A program made the translations under genes and the position numbers. Below, piece by piece: positions 21,366-30,395 of a stretch of 64,000 nt of DNA (position 1 is its first letter; every line of letters begins with the position of its first letter). The DNA lies in assembly GCA_964523395.1 (NCBI GenBank), contig CAZFXS010000011.1:1-64000 (forward strand), in the 5' to 3' direction. The notes below the pieces were generated by a model. The model worked only from the letters and a program-made list of their open reading frames with translations, made no database searches and was not told where the DNA came from. The stretch is from JANYJZ01 sp964523395. Lineage in GTDB: Bacteria > Bacteroidota > Ignavibacteria > UBA10030 > SZUA-254.

Positions 21366-21689
21366 ATGAAAATTCATAAGAATGATAATGTGATGGTGAT
21401 TGCCGGTAACTCCCGCGGCAAATCAGGTAAAGTATTAAAAGTGTTCCGTGATGACCAGCGTGTCATCATCGAAGGAGTAAATATTATTAAGCGTCACTCG
21501 CGTGCTTCCCAGCGTAATCCCCAGGGTGGCATTATGCAGAAGGAAGCGCCGATTCATGTCGCTAACGTTACCGTTGTCTGTCCGAAATGCAATAAGCCGT
21601 CGCGTGTCGGCCGTAAACAGGTAACAGATTCCGCTACCGGCAGAAAACACATGATGCGTGTCTGCCGCAAATGCGAAGAAATGTTTTAA
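21366..21689 (+). CDS. rplX: 50S ribosomal protein L24 with a C-terminal zinc-ribbon pattern
   Basis: L24 initiates 50S assembly. Its 107 residues have a KOW domain (DNVMVIAGNSRGKSGKVLKVF, residues 6-26) and the GVNIIKRHSRASQRNPQGGIMQKEAPIHVANV segment. The C-terminus has two CPKC/CRKC pairs about 30 residues apart, which look like a zinc ribbon. Such Cys-bearing L24 forms are known in several phyla; metal binding is inferred from the four Cys. Confidence 0.97.
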   Translation: MKIHKNDNVMVIAGNSRGKSGKVLKVFRDDQRVIIEGVNIIKRHSRASQRNPQGGIMQKEAPIHVANVTVVCPKCNKPSRVGRKQVTDSATGRKHMMRVCRKCEEMF

Positions 21690-21703
21690 CGAAAGATTGA
21701 TTC

Positions 21704-22357
21704 ATGGGAAAAGAAAAAGTTCAAAAAACTTCAAAGGAAACACCGAAAGCACAGGCAGCGGTAAGCCACGAACAGGAAAAAGGCGCCGCGCCGCGGCTTC
21801 TGGATAATTTCCGTAAATCGATAATCCCTGCGTTAATGAAGCAGTTTGATTATAAGAATGTCATGCAGGTGCCGTCGCTGGAAAAGATTTCTATTAATGT
21901 CGGAGTCGGACAGGCAACTCAGGATGCTAAAATTCTTGATGCCGTAGTAAAGGATCTTGAAATCATCGTCGGACAAAAAGTCGTTCTTACACGTGCAAAG
22001 AAAGCAATTTCGAATTTCAAATTGCGCGAGGGATTAGCCATCGGCACACGGGTAACATTGCGTCAGCGGCACATGTACGAATTTTTGGACAGATTTATCA
22101 ACGTTGCCGTTCCACGTATCCGTGACTTCCGCGGATTTTCGGATAAATCGTTCGACGGCCGCGGTAACTACACTATTGGAATTAAAGAACATATTATCTT
22201 CCCTGAAATCGATGTCGATAAAGTGACGAAAGTTTTCGGTATGGATGTCACATTTGTCACTACGGCACGGTCGGATAAAGAAGCATACGAATTATTAAAA
22301 GCATTAGGAATGCCGTTTGTCAAGCGTCAAGAAACACTTGAAGCGAAAAACGGATAA
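21704..22357 (+). CDS. rplE: 50S ribosomal protein L5 with N-terminal extension
   Basis: L5 binds 5S rRNA in the central protuberance. The core (from about residue 35) has [20 protein letters not shown], the [24 protein letters not shown] motif and the [25 protein letters not shown] end. The 217-residue length exceeds the usual ~180 because of a charged, probably disordered N-terminal stretch rich in Lys, Glu, Ala and Gln. No ATG lies closer to the core, so the extension is likely real. Confidence 0.96.
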   Translation: MGKEKVQKTSKETPKAQAAVSHEQEKGAAPRLLDNFRKSIIPALMKQFDYKNVMQVPSLEKISINVGVGQATQDAKILDAVVKDLEIIVGQKVVLTRAKKAISNFKLREGLAIGTRVTLRQRHMYEFLDRFINVAVPRIRDFRGFSDKSFDGRGNYTIGIKEHIIFPEIDVDKVTKVFGMDVTFVTTARSDKEAYELLKALGMPFVKRQETLEAKNG

Positions 22358-22385
22358 CATTCTTTAATCACAGAGGAGAAGTTCC

Positions 22386-22571
22386 TTGGCACGTTTAGCA
22401 ATGGTTGTAAAAGCAAAAAGAACGCCGAAGTACGCGGTGCGTAAGCATCACCGTTGTGGCACATGCGGCAGGCCGCGTGCTTTCCTTCGAAGATTCGGTA
22501 TTTGCCGCATCTGTTTCCGTAAGATGGCACTTGAAGGTAAAATTCCCGGCGTTATTAAGGCAAGTTGGTAA
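22386..22571 (+). CDS. rpsN: 30S ribosomal protein S14, zinc-binding (type Z) form
   Basis: S14 is in the 30S head near the A site. It is the short 61-residue type with [22 protein letters not shown] and [22 protein letters not shown]; the CxxC...CxxC Cys set binds zinc in this form. The start is TTG behind a strong GAGGAGA. The zinc-independent 89-101-residue form is not present in the window. Confidence 0.97.
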   Translation: MARLAMVVKAKRTPKYAVRKHHRCGTCGRPRAFLRRFGICRICFRKMALEGKIPGVIKASW

Positions 22572-22589
22572 GGAGAACAGCAGAACGTT

Positions 22590-22985
22590 ATGCAAACAAC
22601 AGATCCCATAGCAGATTTTTTAACAAGAGTACGCAACGCTATTCAGGCGAGGCATAAACGAGTTGAGATTCCGGCGTCCAATCTTAAACGGTCGCTGGCG
22701 CAAATACTTGTTGATCAGAAATTTATTCACAATGTCACTGAGATCAAAGATAACAAGCAGGGCATTCTTCGCATTACACTCCGTTATACGGATGGTGTCA
22801 GTGCGATTACCGGTTTGCAACGGGTAAGCAAACCCGGACTCCGGGTTTATGCACCGGTTGAGAATATGCCGAGAGTCTGGAACGGCTTGGGCATTGCTGT
22901 TGTCTCAACATCAAAAGGAATTATGACTAACAAACAGGCGCTTTCCCAGAACATCGGCGGTGAAGTCCTCTGTTTTGTCTGGTAA
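22590..22985 (+). CDS. rpsH: 30S ribosomal protein S8
   Basis: S8 is a primary binder of central-domain 16S rRNA; in E. coli it represses the spc operon. The 131 residues start [20 protein letters not shown] and end with the [33 protein letters not shown] signature. GGAGAACAGCAGAACGTT lies upstream of the ATG. Confidence 0.98.
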   Translation: MQTTDPIADFLTRVRNAIQARHKRVEIPASNLKRSLAQILVDQKFIHNVTEIKDNKQGILRITLRYTDGVSAITGLQRVSKPGLRVYAPVENMPRVWNGLGIAVVSTSKGIMTNKQALSQNIGGEVLCFVW

Positions 22986-23010
22986 ATGATTTGGAACGAA
23001 GGAGAACAAC

Positions 23011-23568
23011 GTGTCACGTATAGGACGTAAACCAATCCCTGCGGTCAAGGGAATTAAAATAGATAAGAAAGAAGGATTACTGAAAGTTACCGGACCCAAA
23101 GGTGAACTTTCCGCTAAAATTCCGGCAAGTATTTCCCTCGAGATAACCGAGAATGAAATTTTGGTGAAACGCGCTACAGATTTAAAGACTGATCGTACAC
23201 TTCATGGAACGTGGAGAGCGCTTCTCAACAATATGATTAAGGGTGTTTCGGAAGGGTTTCAGAAAAAACTCGAAATAGTCGGTGTTGGATATAAGGCAGA
23301 GTTGAAAGGAAAGAAGATTCAGCTTGCGCTCGGGTATTCACATCCTATTTTATTTGAACCTCCTGCGAGTATTAAACTTGAGACCCCTGCGCCGACGAAT
23401 ATCATCGTCAGCGGAATCGATAAACAACTGGTTGGCCAGGTTGCCGCTAAGCTCCGTTCGTTCCGTCCGCCGGAACCGTATAAGGGCAAAGGTGTGAAGT
23501 ACGAAGGTGAATATATCCGCCGTAAAGCGGGCAAGGCAGCAGCGACTGCCGGAGCGAAAGGGGCATAA
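23011..23568 (+). CDS. rplF: 50S ribosomal protein L6
   Basis: L6 is near the sarcin-ricin loop and EF-G site. It is 185 residues, starting SRIGRKPIPAVKGIKI, with the LNNMIKGVSEGFQKKLEIVGVGYKA segment and C-terminal FRPPEPYKGKGVKYEGEYIRRKAGK. It starts with GTG behind GAAGGAGAAC. The last residues are Ala/Gly-rich. Confidence 0.98.
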   Translation: MSRIGRKPIPAVKGIKIDKKEGLLKVTGPKGELSAKIPASISLEITENEILVKRATDLKTDRTLHGTWRALLNNMIKGVSEGFQKKLEIVGVGYKAELKGKKIQLALGYSHPILFEPPASIKLETPAPTNIIVSGIDKQLVGQVAAKLRSFRPPEPYKGKGVKYEGEYIRRKAGKAAATAGAKGA

Positions 23569-23571
23569 CAT

Positions 23572-23940
23572 ATGATCAATAAATCCAGAGTTCGTCAAAG
23601 AATGTTTGTGAAGGAGCGTATCGCGAAAAAAATCCGCGGTACAAGTGAACGGCCCCGTCTTGTTGTCTATCGCAGTTTGCATCATATGTATGCCCAGGTG
23701 ATTGATGATTCTCAGGCAAAGACGATTGTCTCTGCTTCCTCACTTGGAAAAGACCTCCGCGATGATCTCAAAGGCGTCAAAGGGCAGAAAGAAGTCGCGA
23801 AACGTGTCGGTATGGCGGTAGCAAAGAAAGCCGTTCAGCAGAATATCAAGAAGGTTGTGTTTGATCGGAATGGATATTTGTATCACGGGGTTGTGAAATC
23901 GCTTGCCGATGGCGCCCGTGAGGCCGGACTCGAATTTTAA
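23572..23940 (+). CDS. rplR: 50S ribosomal protein L18
   Basis: L18 binds 5S rRNA with L5. Its 122 residues include the basic N-terminus, [23 protein letters not shown] and [27 protein letters not shown]. It starts three bases after the rplF stop. Unusually, a tRNA gene rather than rpsE is the next feature downstream. Confidence 0.98.
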   Translation: MINKSRVRQRMFVKERIAKKIRGTSERPRLVVYRSLHHMYAQVIDDSQAKTIVSASSLGKDLRDDLKGVKGQKEVAKRVGMAVAKKAVQQNIKKVVFDRNGYLYHGVVKSLADGAREAGLEF

Positions 23941-23979
23941 TGTCGAAACGAGTATGAACCCGGCGCATTAATGTTTCAT

Positions 23980-24050
23980 TGCCGGGTCGTCTAATGGCAG
24001 GACAGCGGCCTTTGGAGCCGTCAGTGGAGGTTCGAATCCTCCCCCGGCAG
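23980..24050 (+). tRNA. tRNA-Gln (anticodon TTG) inside the spc operon
   Basis: A complete cloverleaf is readable: acceptor TGCCGGG/CCCGGCA, D-arm GTC/GAC with the AATGG loop, anticodon stem GCGGC/GCCGT around CTTTGGA (anticodon TTG at 24012-24014), T-arm GGAGG/CCTCC with TTCGAAT, and discriminator G. No CCA is encoded. It lies between rplR (ends 23940) and rpsE (starts 24093) on the same strand, with no promoter or terminator obvious beside it, so it is probably cut out of the ribosomal protein transcript. Confidence 0.95.
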
Positions 24051-24092
24051 CAGAGAAATCTAACAGTACTATTTTAATTTGGAGTAAATACT

Positions 24093-24617
24093 TTGGCACG
24101 AATAAAAGCAGGTGAACTGGATTTAAAAGACAGACTGGTCCACATAAACCGCGTGGCGAAAGTCGTCAAAGGCGGACGTCGGTTTAGTTTCAGCGCCATT
24201 GTGGTTGTCGGTGACGGCAACGGCCATGTGGGCATCGGTCTCGGTAAAGCGAATGAAGTCCAGGATGCCATCTCAAAGGGCGTTGATGACGCGAAAAAGA
24301 ACGTCGTGAAAGTTTCCGTTGTGAAAGGTACGATACCGCATGCGATTCAGGCGAAATACGGAGCTTCGAAAATCCTTCTGAAACCCGCTTCACCCGGAAC
24401 AGGCTTGATTGCCGGCGGCGGTGTACGCGCAATCCTGGAATCGGCCGGTATTAAAGATATTCTGACAAAATCCATCGGGTCTTCCAACCCTCACAATGTT
24501 GTAAAAGCAACCCTTCAGGCATTATTAAGTTTATCGGATGCGAAAACAATGGCGGAGCGAAGGGCAATGTCATTATCCGAATTATTCAACAATCAATCTT
24601 CACCATCGGTGAATTAA
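24093..24617 (+). CDS. rpsE: 30S ribosomal protein S5
   Basis: S5 shapes the mRNA entry tunnel and contributes to accuracy. It is 174 residues with [31 protein letters not shown] and the [43 protein letters not shown] region. The start is TTG with TTTGGAG upstream. It resumes the spc order after the tRNA-Gln gene. Confidence 0.98.
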   Translation: MARIKAGELDLKDRLVHINRVAKVVKGGRRFSFSAIVVVGDGNGHVGIGLGKANEVQDAISKGVDDAKKNVVKVSVVKGTIPHAIQAKYGASKILLKPASPGTGLIAGGGVRAILESAGIKDILTKSIGSSNPHNVVKATLQALLSLSDAKTMAERRAMSLSELFNNQSSPSVN

Positions 24618-24629
24618 CGGATCGATCGT

Positions 24630-24815
24630 ATGGCAAAGCAAATTAAAATTACACAGGTTGTCAGTCAGATTGATTGTCTTGAGATGCACAAGCGGACAAT
24701 CAAAGCGTTAGGACTCGGCAGACCGAATTATTCAGTTGTTAAAAATGACACTGTGCAAATCCGGGGAATGATTAATCGGGTTAAGCACCTCGTCAAAGTT
24801 GAAGAAATGAAGTGA
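24630..24815 (+). CDS. rpmD: 50S ribosomal protein L30
   Basis: L30 is a small 50S protein on helix 38. Its 61 residues show the standard ITQVVSQIDCLEMHKRTIKALGLGRPN motif and a VKNDTVQIRGMINRVKHLVKVEE end. It sits between rpsE and rplO, as expected. Confidence 0.97.
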   Translation: MAKQIKITQVVSQIDCLEMHKRTIKALGLGRPNYSVVKNDTVQIRGMINRVKHLVKVEEMK

Positions 24816-24820
24816 AGAGT

Positions 24821-25300
24821 ATGGCAAAAGCATTATTAAGTAACTTACAATACGCAAAGGGATCCAAAAAACGGGTAAAGCGAATTGCCCGCGGTCAGGG
24901 TTCCGGTCATGGTGGCACAGCAACACGCGGTCACAAGGGTGAAGGCGCAAGGTCAGGAACGCATTACCGTCCGTGGTTTGAAGGCGGTCAAATGCCTCTT
25001 ATCCGCCGGACGCCGAAATTCGGTTTCCATAGTCCGTTCAAGGTCCAGTACCAGGTGGTGAATGTGGAAACTCTTGAAAAACTTTCCGCCGCTGGGAAAT
25101 TTACCGGCGGTAAAGTGACACCCGAAGTTCTTCACGCCGCAGGCGCCGTCGCAAAGAAATCAATGCCGGTAAAAATTCTCGGCAACGGAGAAATTAAAGC
25201 GAAGCTGGAAATTTCAGCGCACGCGTTCAGCAAGTCGGCAGCTCAAAAAATTGAAAGCGCCGGCGGTAAAACCATCACAATCGATTCTTCCAAAAAGTAA
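24821..25300 (+). CDS. rplO: 50S ribosomal protein L15
   Basis: L15 is a late-assembly protein with a long glycine-rich N-terminal tail. From this ATG it has 159 residues, with the RIARGQGSGHGGTATRGHKGEGARSG tail (about 21-46) and the FEGGQMPLIRRTPKFGF motif. A GTG at 24812 overlapping the rpmD stop would add three residues; the ATG fits the family start better. Confidence 0.97.
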   Translation: MAKALLSNLQYAKGSKKRVKRIARGQGSGHGGTATRGHKGEGARSGTHYRPWFEGGQMPLIRRTPKFGFHSPFKVQYQVVNVETLEKLSAAGKFTGGKVTPEVLHAAGAVAKKSMPVKILGNGEIKAKLEISAHAFSKSAAQKIESAGGKTITIDSSKK

Positions 25301-25303
25301 ACG

Positions 25304-26641
25304 ATGGGTAAAATCAGCGAAAGTTTTAGAAACATCTTTAAGATTCAGGAGCTTCGTCAGCGCATTCTGTATACCGCAGGAATCCTGATTGTTGTTCGCT
25401 TTGGATCTCATGTTACTCTTCCCGGCATCGATGCCAGTGTCCTCGCGGAAGTAATACGTAACCAGTCATCCAACACTTTGTTCGGGTTGTATGATTTGTT
25501 TGTCGGCGGCGCATTCAGCAACGCGGCAATTTTCGCGCTTGGAATCATGCCGTATATCAGTGCCTCCATTATCATTCAGCTGTTGGGTGCCGTTATTCCT
25601 TATTTCCAGAAGCTCTCTAAAGAGGGAGAAGAGGGAAGAAAGAAGATTACACAGCTGACCCGTTATGGTACGGTAGGTATTTCGCTTCTTCAGGCGTGGG
25701 GTGTGAGTGTACAGCTTGGACATATGTCGCCGGCCGGCACTCCTATTATCCCTCCTGAAGTGCACGGATTCGGCTTCCAGCTTTCAACGATGATTATATT
25801 AACGGCCGGAACAGTGTTTATGATGTGGCTCGGCGAACAGATCACCGAACGTGGTATCGGAAACGGTATTTCACTTATTATTTTCATTGGTATTATTGCG
25901 CGTTTCCCCCATGCATTGCTTGATGAGTATCAGCTCGTCAGTTCAGGCGCACGGAGCCTTATTATCGAATTAATCATCTTTGCGCTGATGATCTTGGTTG
26001 TCGCAGGCATCGTTTTGATTACCCAGGCAACACGCAGAATTCCCGTCCAATACGCAAAGCGGGTTGTCGGACGTAAAATTTACGGCGGTGTAACACAGTA
26101 TATTCCGATGCGCATCAATACAGCGGGAGTCATGCCGATTATTTTTGCGCAGGCCATCATGTTTATTCCCAATACTATTCTGACGTTTTTTCCTGACAGT
26201 GAGTTTTTACAGTCGGTTGCGGGTTACTTCAGCTACACATCTATTACATACTCTGTAATATACGCGCTGATGATTATTTTCTTCACTTACTTTTATACTG
26301 CAGTGGCATTTAATCCCAAGGACGTAGCGGATACGATGCAAAAGCAGGGCGGATTTATTCCCGGCATCAGACCGGGAAAACATACTTCAGATTTTATTGA
26401 CAATATTTTGACCAAGATTACTTTGCCGGGATCTATCTTCCTTGCTATTATCGCAATTCTTCCCGCATTTATGGTCCGCATGGGCGTGACTTCAAACTTC
26501 GCCAGTTTCTTCGGCGGCACAAGTTTGCTGATTGTTGTCGGTGTCGGACTTGATACTCTTCAGCAGATCGAGTCTCACTTGCTGATGCGGCATTATGACG
26601 GCTTTATGAAGAGCGGTAAAATCAAGGGACGGCGGATGTAA
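25304..26641 (+). CDS. secY: Protein translocase subunit SecY
   Basis: The channel-forming subunit of the Sec translocase, with ten membrane helices. It is 445 residues. Visible hallmarks are the plug-region GSHVTLPGIDASVL, the FALGIMPYISASIIIQLL helix 2, and PGIRPGKHTSDFI in the cytoplasmic loop used by SecA and ribosomes. It follows rplO by three bases. No adk gene follows, unlike in many bacteria. Confidence 0.98.
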   Translation: MGKISESFRNIFKIQELRQRILYTAGILIVVRFGSHVTLPGIDASVLAEVIRNQSSNTLFGLYDLFVGGAFSNAAIFALGIMPYISASIIIQLLGAVIPYFQKLSKEGEEGRKKITQLTRYGTVGISLLQAWGVSVQLGHMSPAGTPIIPPEVHGFGFQLSTMIILTAGTVFMMWLGEQITERGIGNGISLIIFIGIIARFPHALLDEYQLVSSGARSLIIELIIFALMILVVAGIVLITQATRRIPVQYAKRVVGRKIYGGVTQYIPMRINTAGVMPIIFAQAIMFIPNTILTFFPDSEFLQSVAGYFSYTSITYSVIYALMIIFFTYFYTAVAFNPKDVADTMQKQGGFIPGIRPGKHTSDFIDNILTKITLPGSIFLAIIAILPAFMVRMGVTSNFASFFGGTSLLIVVGVGLDTLQQIESHLLMRHYDGFMKSGKIKGRRM

Positions 26642-26682
26642 TTTATCCGTCGGATATGCGCGGAAGAAAGTCATTGTTCGGA

Positions 26683-27447
26683 ATGCCGAAGGCAATCGTT
26701 AAAGTGCCGGAAGAAATAGCTCTCATGCGTGAGAGTTGCAAGATTGTTGCCCAAGTACTGCAGTTAATGAAAGGGCTCATCAAGCCCGGTGTAACGACAA
26801 AAGAATTAGACCGCATTGCTGAGGAGTTTATCAGGTCTCAGGGCGGGGAGCCGGCTTTTAAAGGATACGGCTCGGATAAGCATAATCTGTTTCCTGCAAG
26901 CCTGTGCACATCAATTGATGACCAGGTAGTGCATGGCATACCGGGTAACCGGAAACTGCAGGAAGGTGAAATTGTATCGGTTGATGTCGGTGTTAAGAAA
27001 AATAATTTTTTCGGCGATGGAGCCTGGACGTTTCCCGTCGGAAAAATTTCCGAAGAGAAATCGAGATTACTGAAGGTTAGTGAAGAGTCATTGTACGAAG
27101 GAATAAGTCAGGCACGCGCAGGAAACAGAGTGCATGATATTTCCGCGGCGGTTCAGTCATACGTTGAAGATGAAGGTTTTTCCGTTGTCCGTGATCTAGT
27201 CGGACATGGCATCGGTCGTCAGTTGCACGAGGACCCAGCAGTTCCCAATTACGGCCAGCCCGGAACGGGAATGCTTCTACAAGCAGGTATGACGCTCGCG
27301 CTTGAACCGATGGTTAATTACGGAACATATAAAGTTACAGTAGATAACGACGGCTGGACGGTGAGAACTTCAGACGGAATGCCGTCAGCACATTTTGAGC
27401 ATACAATTTTAATAACGGATGATAAACCCGAAATACTCACAATGTAA
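26683..27447 (+). CDS. map: Methionine aminopeptidase, type I
   Basis: Removes the N-terminal Met from nascent proteins. It is 254 residues from this ATG. Metal ligands of the pita-bread fold are visible: Asp in SVDVGVKKNNFFGDGAW, His in VGHGIGRQLHEDP, Glu in LALEPMVNYG and Glu in FEHTILIT. An upstream in-frame ATG at 26656 would add nine basic residues; the later start matches the usual family N-terminus (I-K-x-P-E-E-I). It is between secY and infA. Confidence 0.96.
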   Translation: MPKAIVKVPEEIALMRESCKIVAQVLQLMKGLIKPGVTTKELDRIAEEFIRSQGGEPAFKGYGSDKHNLFPASLCTSIDDQVVHGIPGNRKLQEGEIVSVDVGVKKNNFFGDGAWTFPVGKISEEKSRLLKVSEESLYEGISQARAGNRVHDISAAVQSYVEDEGFSVVRDLVGHGIGRQLHEDPAVPNYGQPGTGMLLQAGMTLALEPMVNYGTYKVTVDNDGWTVRTSDGMPSAHFEHTILITDDKPEILTM

Positions 27448-27455
27448 TGTGGTGA

Positions 27456-27674
27456 ATGGCTAAGCAGGGTCCCATTGTGATGGATGGTGTTATCACCGAT
27501 ACGCTTCCGAACGCGATGTTCAGGGTCAAACTCGATAACGGTCATGACATCCTCGCGGTGATTTCCGGAAAAATGCGGATGCATTATATTAAAATTCTTG
27601 TTGGGGATAAGGTAACGGTTGAAATGTCGCCGTATGATTTGACAAAAGGCCGCATCACCTACCGGTATAAGTAA
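27456..27674 (+). CDS. infA: Translation initiation factor IF-1
   Basis: IF-1 blocks the A site during initiation. It is 72 residues with an OB fold: [62 protein letters not shown] is the family signature in order. It starts eight bases after the map stop and precedes rpmJ, the common bacterial order. Confidence 0.97.
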   Translation: MAKQGPIVMDGVITDTLPNAMFRVKLDNGHDILAVISGKMRMHYIKILVGDKVTVEMSPYDLTKGRITYRYK

Positions 27675-27685
27675 AAGGAAATGTT

Positions 27686-27799
27686 ATGAAAGTACGATCA
27701 TCAGTAAAACGTTTGTGTGATAACTGCAAAATCATCCGCCGGAAAGGTGTTGTGCGTGTGATCTGCAAAAACCCAAAGCATAAACAGCGCCAGGGTTAA
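27686..27799 (+). CDS. rpmJ: 50S ribosomal protein L36 (zinc-binding form)
   Basis: A 37-residue protein that stabilises the 50S subunit near helices 89 and 91. It reads [20 protein letters not shown], then [17 protein letters not shown]: the CxxC...C...H zinc set is intact. GTAAAAGGAA lies before the ATG. The gene is between infA and rpsM, as in most bacteria. Confidence 0.97.
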   Translation: MKVRSSVKRLCDNCKIIRRKGVVRVICKNPKHKQRQG

Positions 27800-27833
27800 G
27801 AATTTTCAGGCTCAGAAGAAAGGATAGCAACGA

Positions 27834-28217
27834 GTGGCTCGTATAGCAGGTATAGATTTACCGAAAAATAAACGCTCTGAAATCGGATTAACGTATATCT
27901 ACGGCATCGGCAGAACCAGCGCGCAGAAAATTCTGGATCGTGCCGGTATCGATGTCAATAAACGCATCGCTGATTTGAACGACGATGAAGTCGCGAAAAT
28001 CAGGTCGATTATTACGTCCGATTTTAAAGTAGAGGGCGCTCTTCGCAGTGAAACACAGATGAATATCAAGCGTCTGATGGACATCAATTCGTACCGGGGC
28101 ACGCGCCATCGTAAAGGATTGCCGGCGCGGGGTCAACGGACAAGAACAAATTCCAGAACGCGTAAAGGAAAACGTAAGACTGTGGCCGGCAAAAAGAAAG
28201 TCGCCGCCAAGAAGTAA
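27834..28217 (+). CDS. rpsM: 30S ribosomal protein S13
   Basis: S13 contacts P-site tRNA and bridges to the 50S. It has 127 residues starting [25 protein letters not shown], with the [25 protein letters not shown] tail and an extra Lys/Ala-rich end. It starts with GTG behind GAAAGGAT. It is first of the alpha gene set. Confidence 0.98.
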   Translation: MARIAGIDLPKNKRSEIGLTYIYGIGRTSAQKILDRAGIDVNKRIADLNDDEVAKIRSIITSDFKVEGALRSETQMNIKRLMDINSYRGTRHRKGLPARGQRTRTNSRTRKGKRKTVAGKKKVAAKK

Positions 28218-28245
28218 TTACCATCGAATTTATTCAGAGAGAACA

Positions 28246-28659
28246 ATGGCAAAACAAGCACAAGCTGCAGCTTCCCAGACCGTAGCGGCAAAGAAAAAGA
28301 AAAAGATTCAGGTTGACGTTACCGGGAAAGTCTTTATCAAAGCAACATTCAACAACGTTATCGTAACCATCACTGATGTTTACGGCAACGTTATCAGCTG
28401 GTCGTCAGCAGGAAGAAACGGATTCAAAGGATCGCGCAAGAATACTCCGTTTGCCGCTCAGGTGACCACAGAAGCCGCGGCAAAGGAAGCCTTTGATCTC
28501 GGTCTCCGGAAAGTGGATGTGTTTGTCAAGGGACCAGGGTCGGGAAGAGAAGCGGGTATCCGTTCATTGCAGACAATCGGCATCGAAGTGCTCAGTATCA
28601 GGGATATCACTCCGATTCCGCACAACGGATGCCGCCCTCCGAAACGTCGTAGAGTGTAA
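28246..28659 (+). CDS. rpsK: 30S ribosomal protein S11
   Basis: S11 forms part of the 30S platform near the E site. The 137 residues contain [26 protein letters not shown] and the C-terminal [18 protein letters not shown] signature. An Ala/Gln/Lys-rich N-terminal stretch of about 20 residues precedes the domain. It lies between rpsM and rpsD. Confidence 0.98.
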   Translation: MAKQAQAAASQTVAAKKKKKIQVDVTGKVFIKATFNNVIVTITDVYGNVISWSSAGRNGFKGSRKNTPFAAQVTTEAAAKEAFDLGLRKVDVFVKGPGSGREAGIRSLQTIGIEVLSIRDITPIPHNGCRPPKRRRV

Positions 28660-28689
28660 GTAACAAAGAACTTATTTCAGAAGGAATGT

Positions 28690-29319
28690 ATGGGAAGATA
28701 TATTGATCCAAGTTGTCGGTTATGCAGGAGAGAGCGCCAGAAGCTCTTTTTAAAAGGAACGAAATGTTTTACGGAAAAATGTCCGGTTGAACGGCGCGGA
28801 TATCCGCCCGGCCAGCATGGTCAGGCACGCCGCCAGAAGATTTCGGAGTACGGCGTCCAGCTCCGTGAAAAACAAAAAATCCGCCGTATGTATGGGTTGA
28901 TGGAAGACCAGTTCCGGAATTATTTTGAAAAAGCGTTGCGTCAGTCAGGTCGTACCGGCGAAACACTTGTCAAAATGCTCGAAAGCCGTCTTGACAATGT
29001 TGTCTATAGAATGGGATTTGCTCCTTCACGCAAAGCGGGCAGACAGTTAATTGTCCACGGGCATTTGATGGTGAACAATAAAGTCGTGAACATCCCTTCA
29101 TACATTCTTAATCCCGGCGATGTCATCCAGATCAGGGATAAGAGCAAGAAGATGGATATGATTCATTCGTCAATGAAACGTATGAAAGACAGTGCAATGC
29201 TCCCCTGGTTAAGCCTGGATAAGGCGGGAATGTCAGGCACATTTCTCAACGTTCCAGAGCGCGCGGATATTCCGCTTAACGCGAACGAACAGCTGGTGGT
29301 AGAATTATATTCGAAATAA
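28690..29319 (+). CDS. rpsD: 30S ribosomal protein S4, with N-terminal Cys cluster
   Basis: S4 nucleates 16S rRNA folding and is a repressor of the alpha operon in E. coli. It is 209 residues: an N-terminal CRLCRRERQKLFLKGTKC...KCP cluster (four Cys; a zinc-binding pattern as in many bacterial S4 proteins), GYPPGQHG, and an S4 RNA-binding domain MLESRLDNVVYRMGFAPSRKAGRQLIVHGHL. GAAGGAATGT precedes the ATG. Confidence 0.98.
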   Translation: MGRYIDPSCRLCRRERQKLFLKGTKCFTEKCPVERRGYPPGQHGQARRQKISEYGVQLREKQKIRRMYGLMEDQFRNYFEKALRQSGRTGETLVKMLESRLDNVVYRMGFAPSRKAGRQLIVHGHLMVNNKVVNIPSYILNPGDVIQIRDKSKKMDMIHSSMKRMKDSAMLPWLSLDKAGMSGTFLNVPERADIPLNANEQLVVELYSK

Positions 29320-29385
29320 TTTCCTGGAATCAATAAACGATATGTCAGTAAACAGAGATAATATGACTTGCGGGAGTAGTGAACT

Positions 29386-30375
29386 ATGGTAGGAATTAAT
29401 TTTCAAATGCCGGAGAAAGTGCAGCTTGATGAGGCGAATTATTCGAATACGACGGGACGGTTTATACTGCAACCTCTGGAAAAAGGGTTTGGTGTTACAT
29501 TAGGAAACGCGTTCAGGAGGGTGCTCTTATCTTCTCTTCCCGGAACAGCGTTTACAGCAATCAGGATTGAAGGCGTTCTTCATGAATTTTCGACCATTCA
29601 GGGTGTCGTTGAAGACGTTTCTGAAATGATACTGAATCTGAAATCGGTCCGGATGAAGCTGATCAATAAAAAATTGAACAGGATTGTCGTTGAGCTGAAA
29701 GGCCCGAAAGATTTCACGGCAGCGGATATTCAGAAAGCGAATCCGGAAATCGAAATACTGAACCCACAACAGCATATCGCGACGCTGAATGCCGGTTCGG
29801 CATTTGAGATGGAGCTTCGCATCGGCAGGGGCAAAGGATATGTTCCCGCCGAAGATAACAAACTGCCTGAGCAAACTTCCGGGCTTATTACTATCGATTC
29901 CATCTTTACACCGATTAAGAATGTCCGCTTCTTTGTAGAACCGACCCGTGTCGGTCAGCAGACAGATTATGAAAAGCTTATTCTTGAGGTGGAAACCGAC
30001 GGCTCTATTGCTCCGGATGACGCGCTTGCCCAGGCGGCAAGCATTTTACGTGATCATATCCAGTTGTTCCTCAGCTTTGATATCGAAACTGAAGCTGCCG
30101 AGGAAATGATGGAAAAGGATTCTGAGTTCGCCCGCATTAAGAAAATTCTTACGATGAGTGTGGATGAACTTGAACTCTCCGTCCGCTCGCACAATTGTCT
30201 CCGGGCGGCAAATATTAAAACGATTGCCGATCTGGTAAGACGCGATGAACCCGAGTTGCTGAAATTCCGTAACTTTGGCAGAAAATCTCTCGCTGAACTC
30301 TCGGAAATTATTGATCAGTTCGGACTTTCTTTTGGAATGGATGTGGAAAAATATCTCCACGAAGGTAACGATTAA
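29386..30375 (+). CDS. rpoA: DNA-directed RNA polymerase subunit alpha
   Basis: Alpha dimer is the assembly platform of RNA polymerase. It is 329 residues with the NTD motif LEKGFGVTLGNAFRRVLLSSLPG (about 32-54), the GVVEDVSEMILNLK segment and a CTD (about 255-320) with ELELSVRSHNCLRAANIKTIADLV, which binds UP elements and activators. A 66-base spacer separates it from rpsD. rplQ follows. Confidence 0.98.
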   Translation: MVGINFQMPEKVQLDEANYSNTTGRFILQPLEKGFGVTLGNAFRRVLLSSLPGTAFTAIRIEGVLHEFSTIQGVVEDVSEMILNLKSVRMKLINKKLNRIVVELKGPKDFTAADIQKANPEIEILNPQQHIATLNAGSAFEMELRIGRGKGYVPAEDNKLPEQTSGLITIDSIFTPIKNVRFFVEPTRVGQQTDYEKLILEVETDGSIAPDDALAQAASILRDHIQLFLSFDIETEAAEEMMEKDSEFARIKKILTMSVDELELSVRSHNCLRAANIKTIADLVRRDEPELLKFRNFGRKSLAELSEIIDQFGLSFGMDVEKYLHEGND

Positions 30376-30395
30376 TATTTTGATAAAGGTATTTC

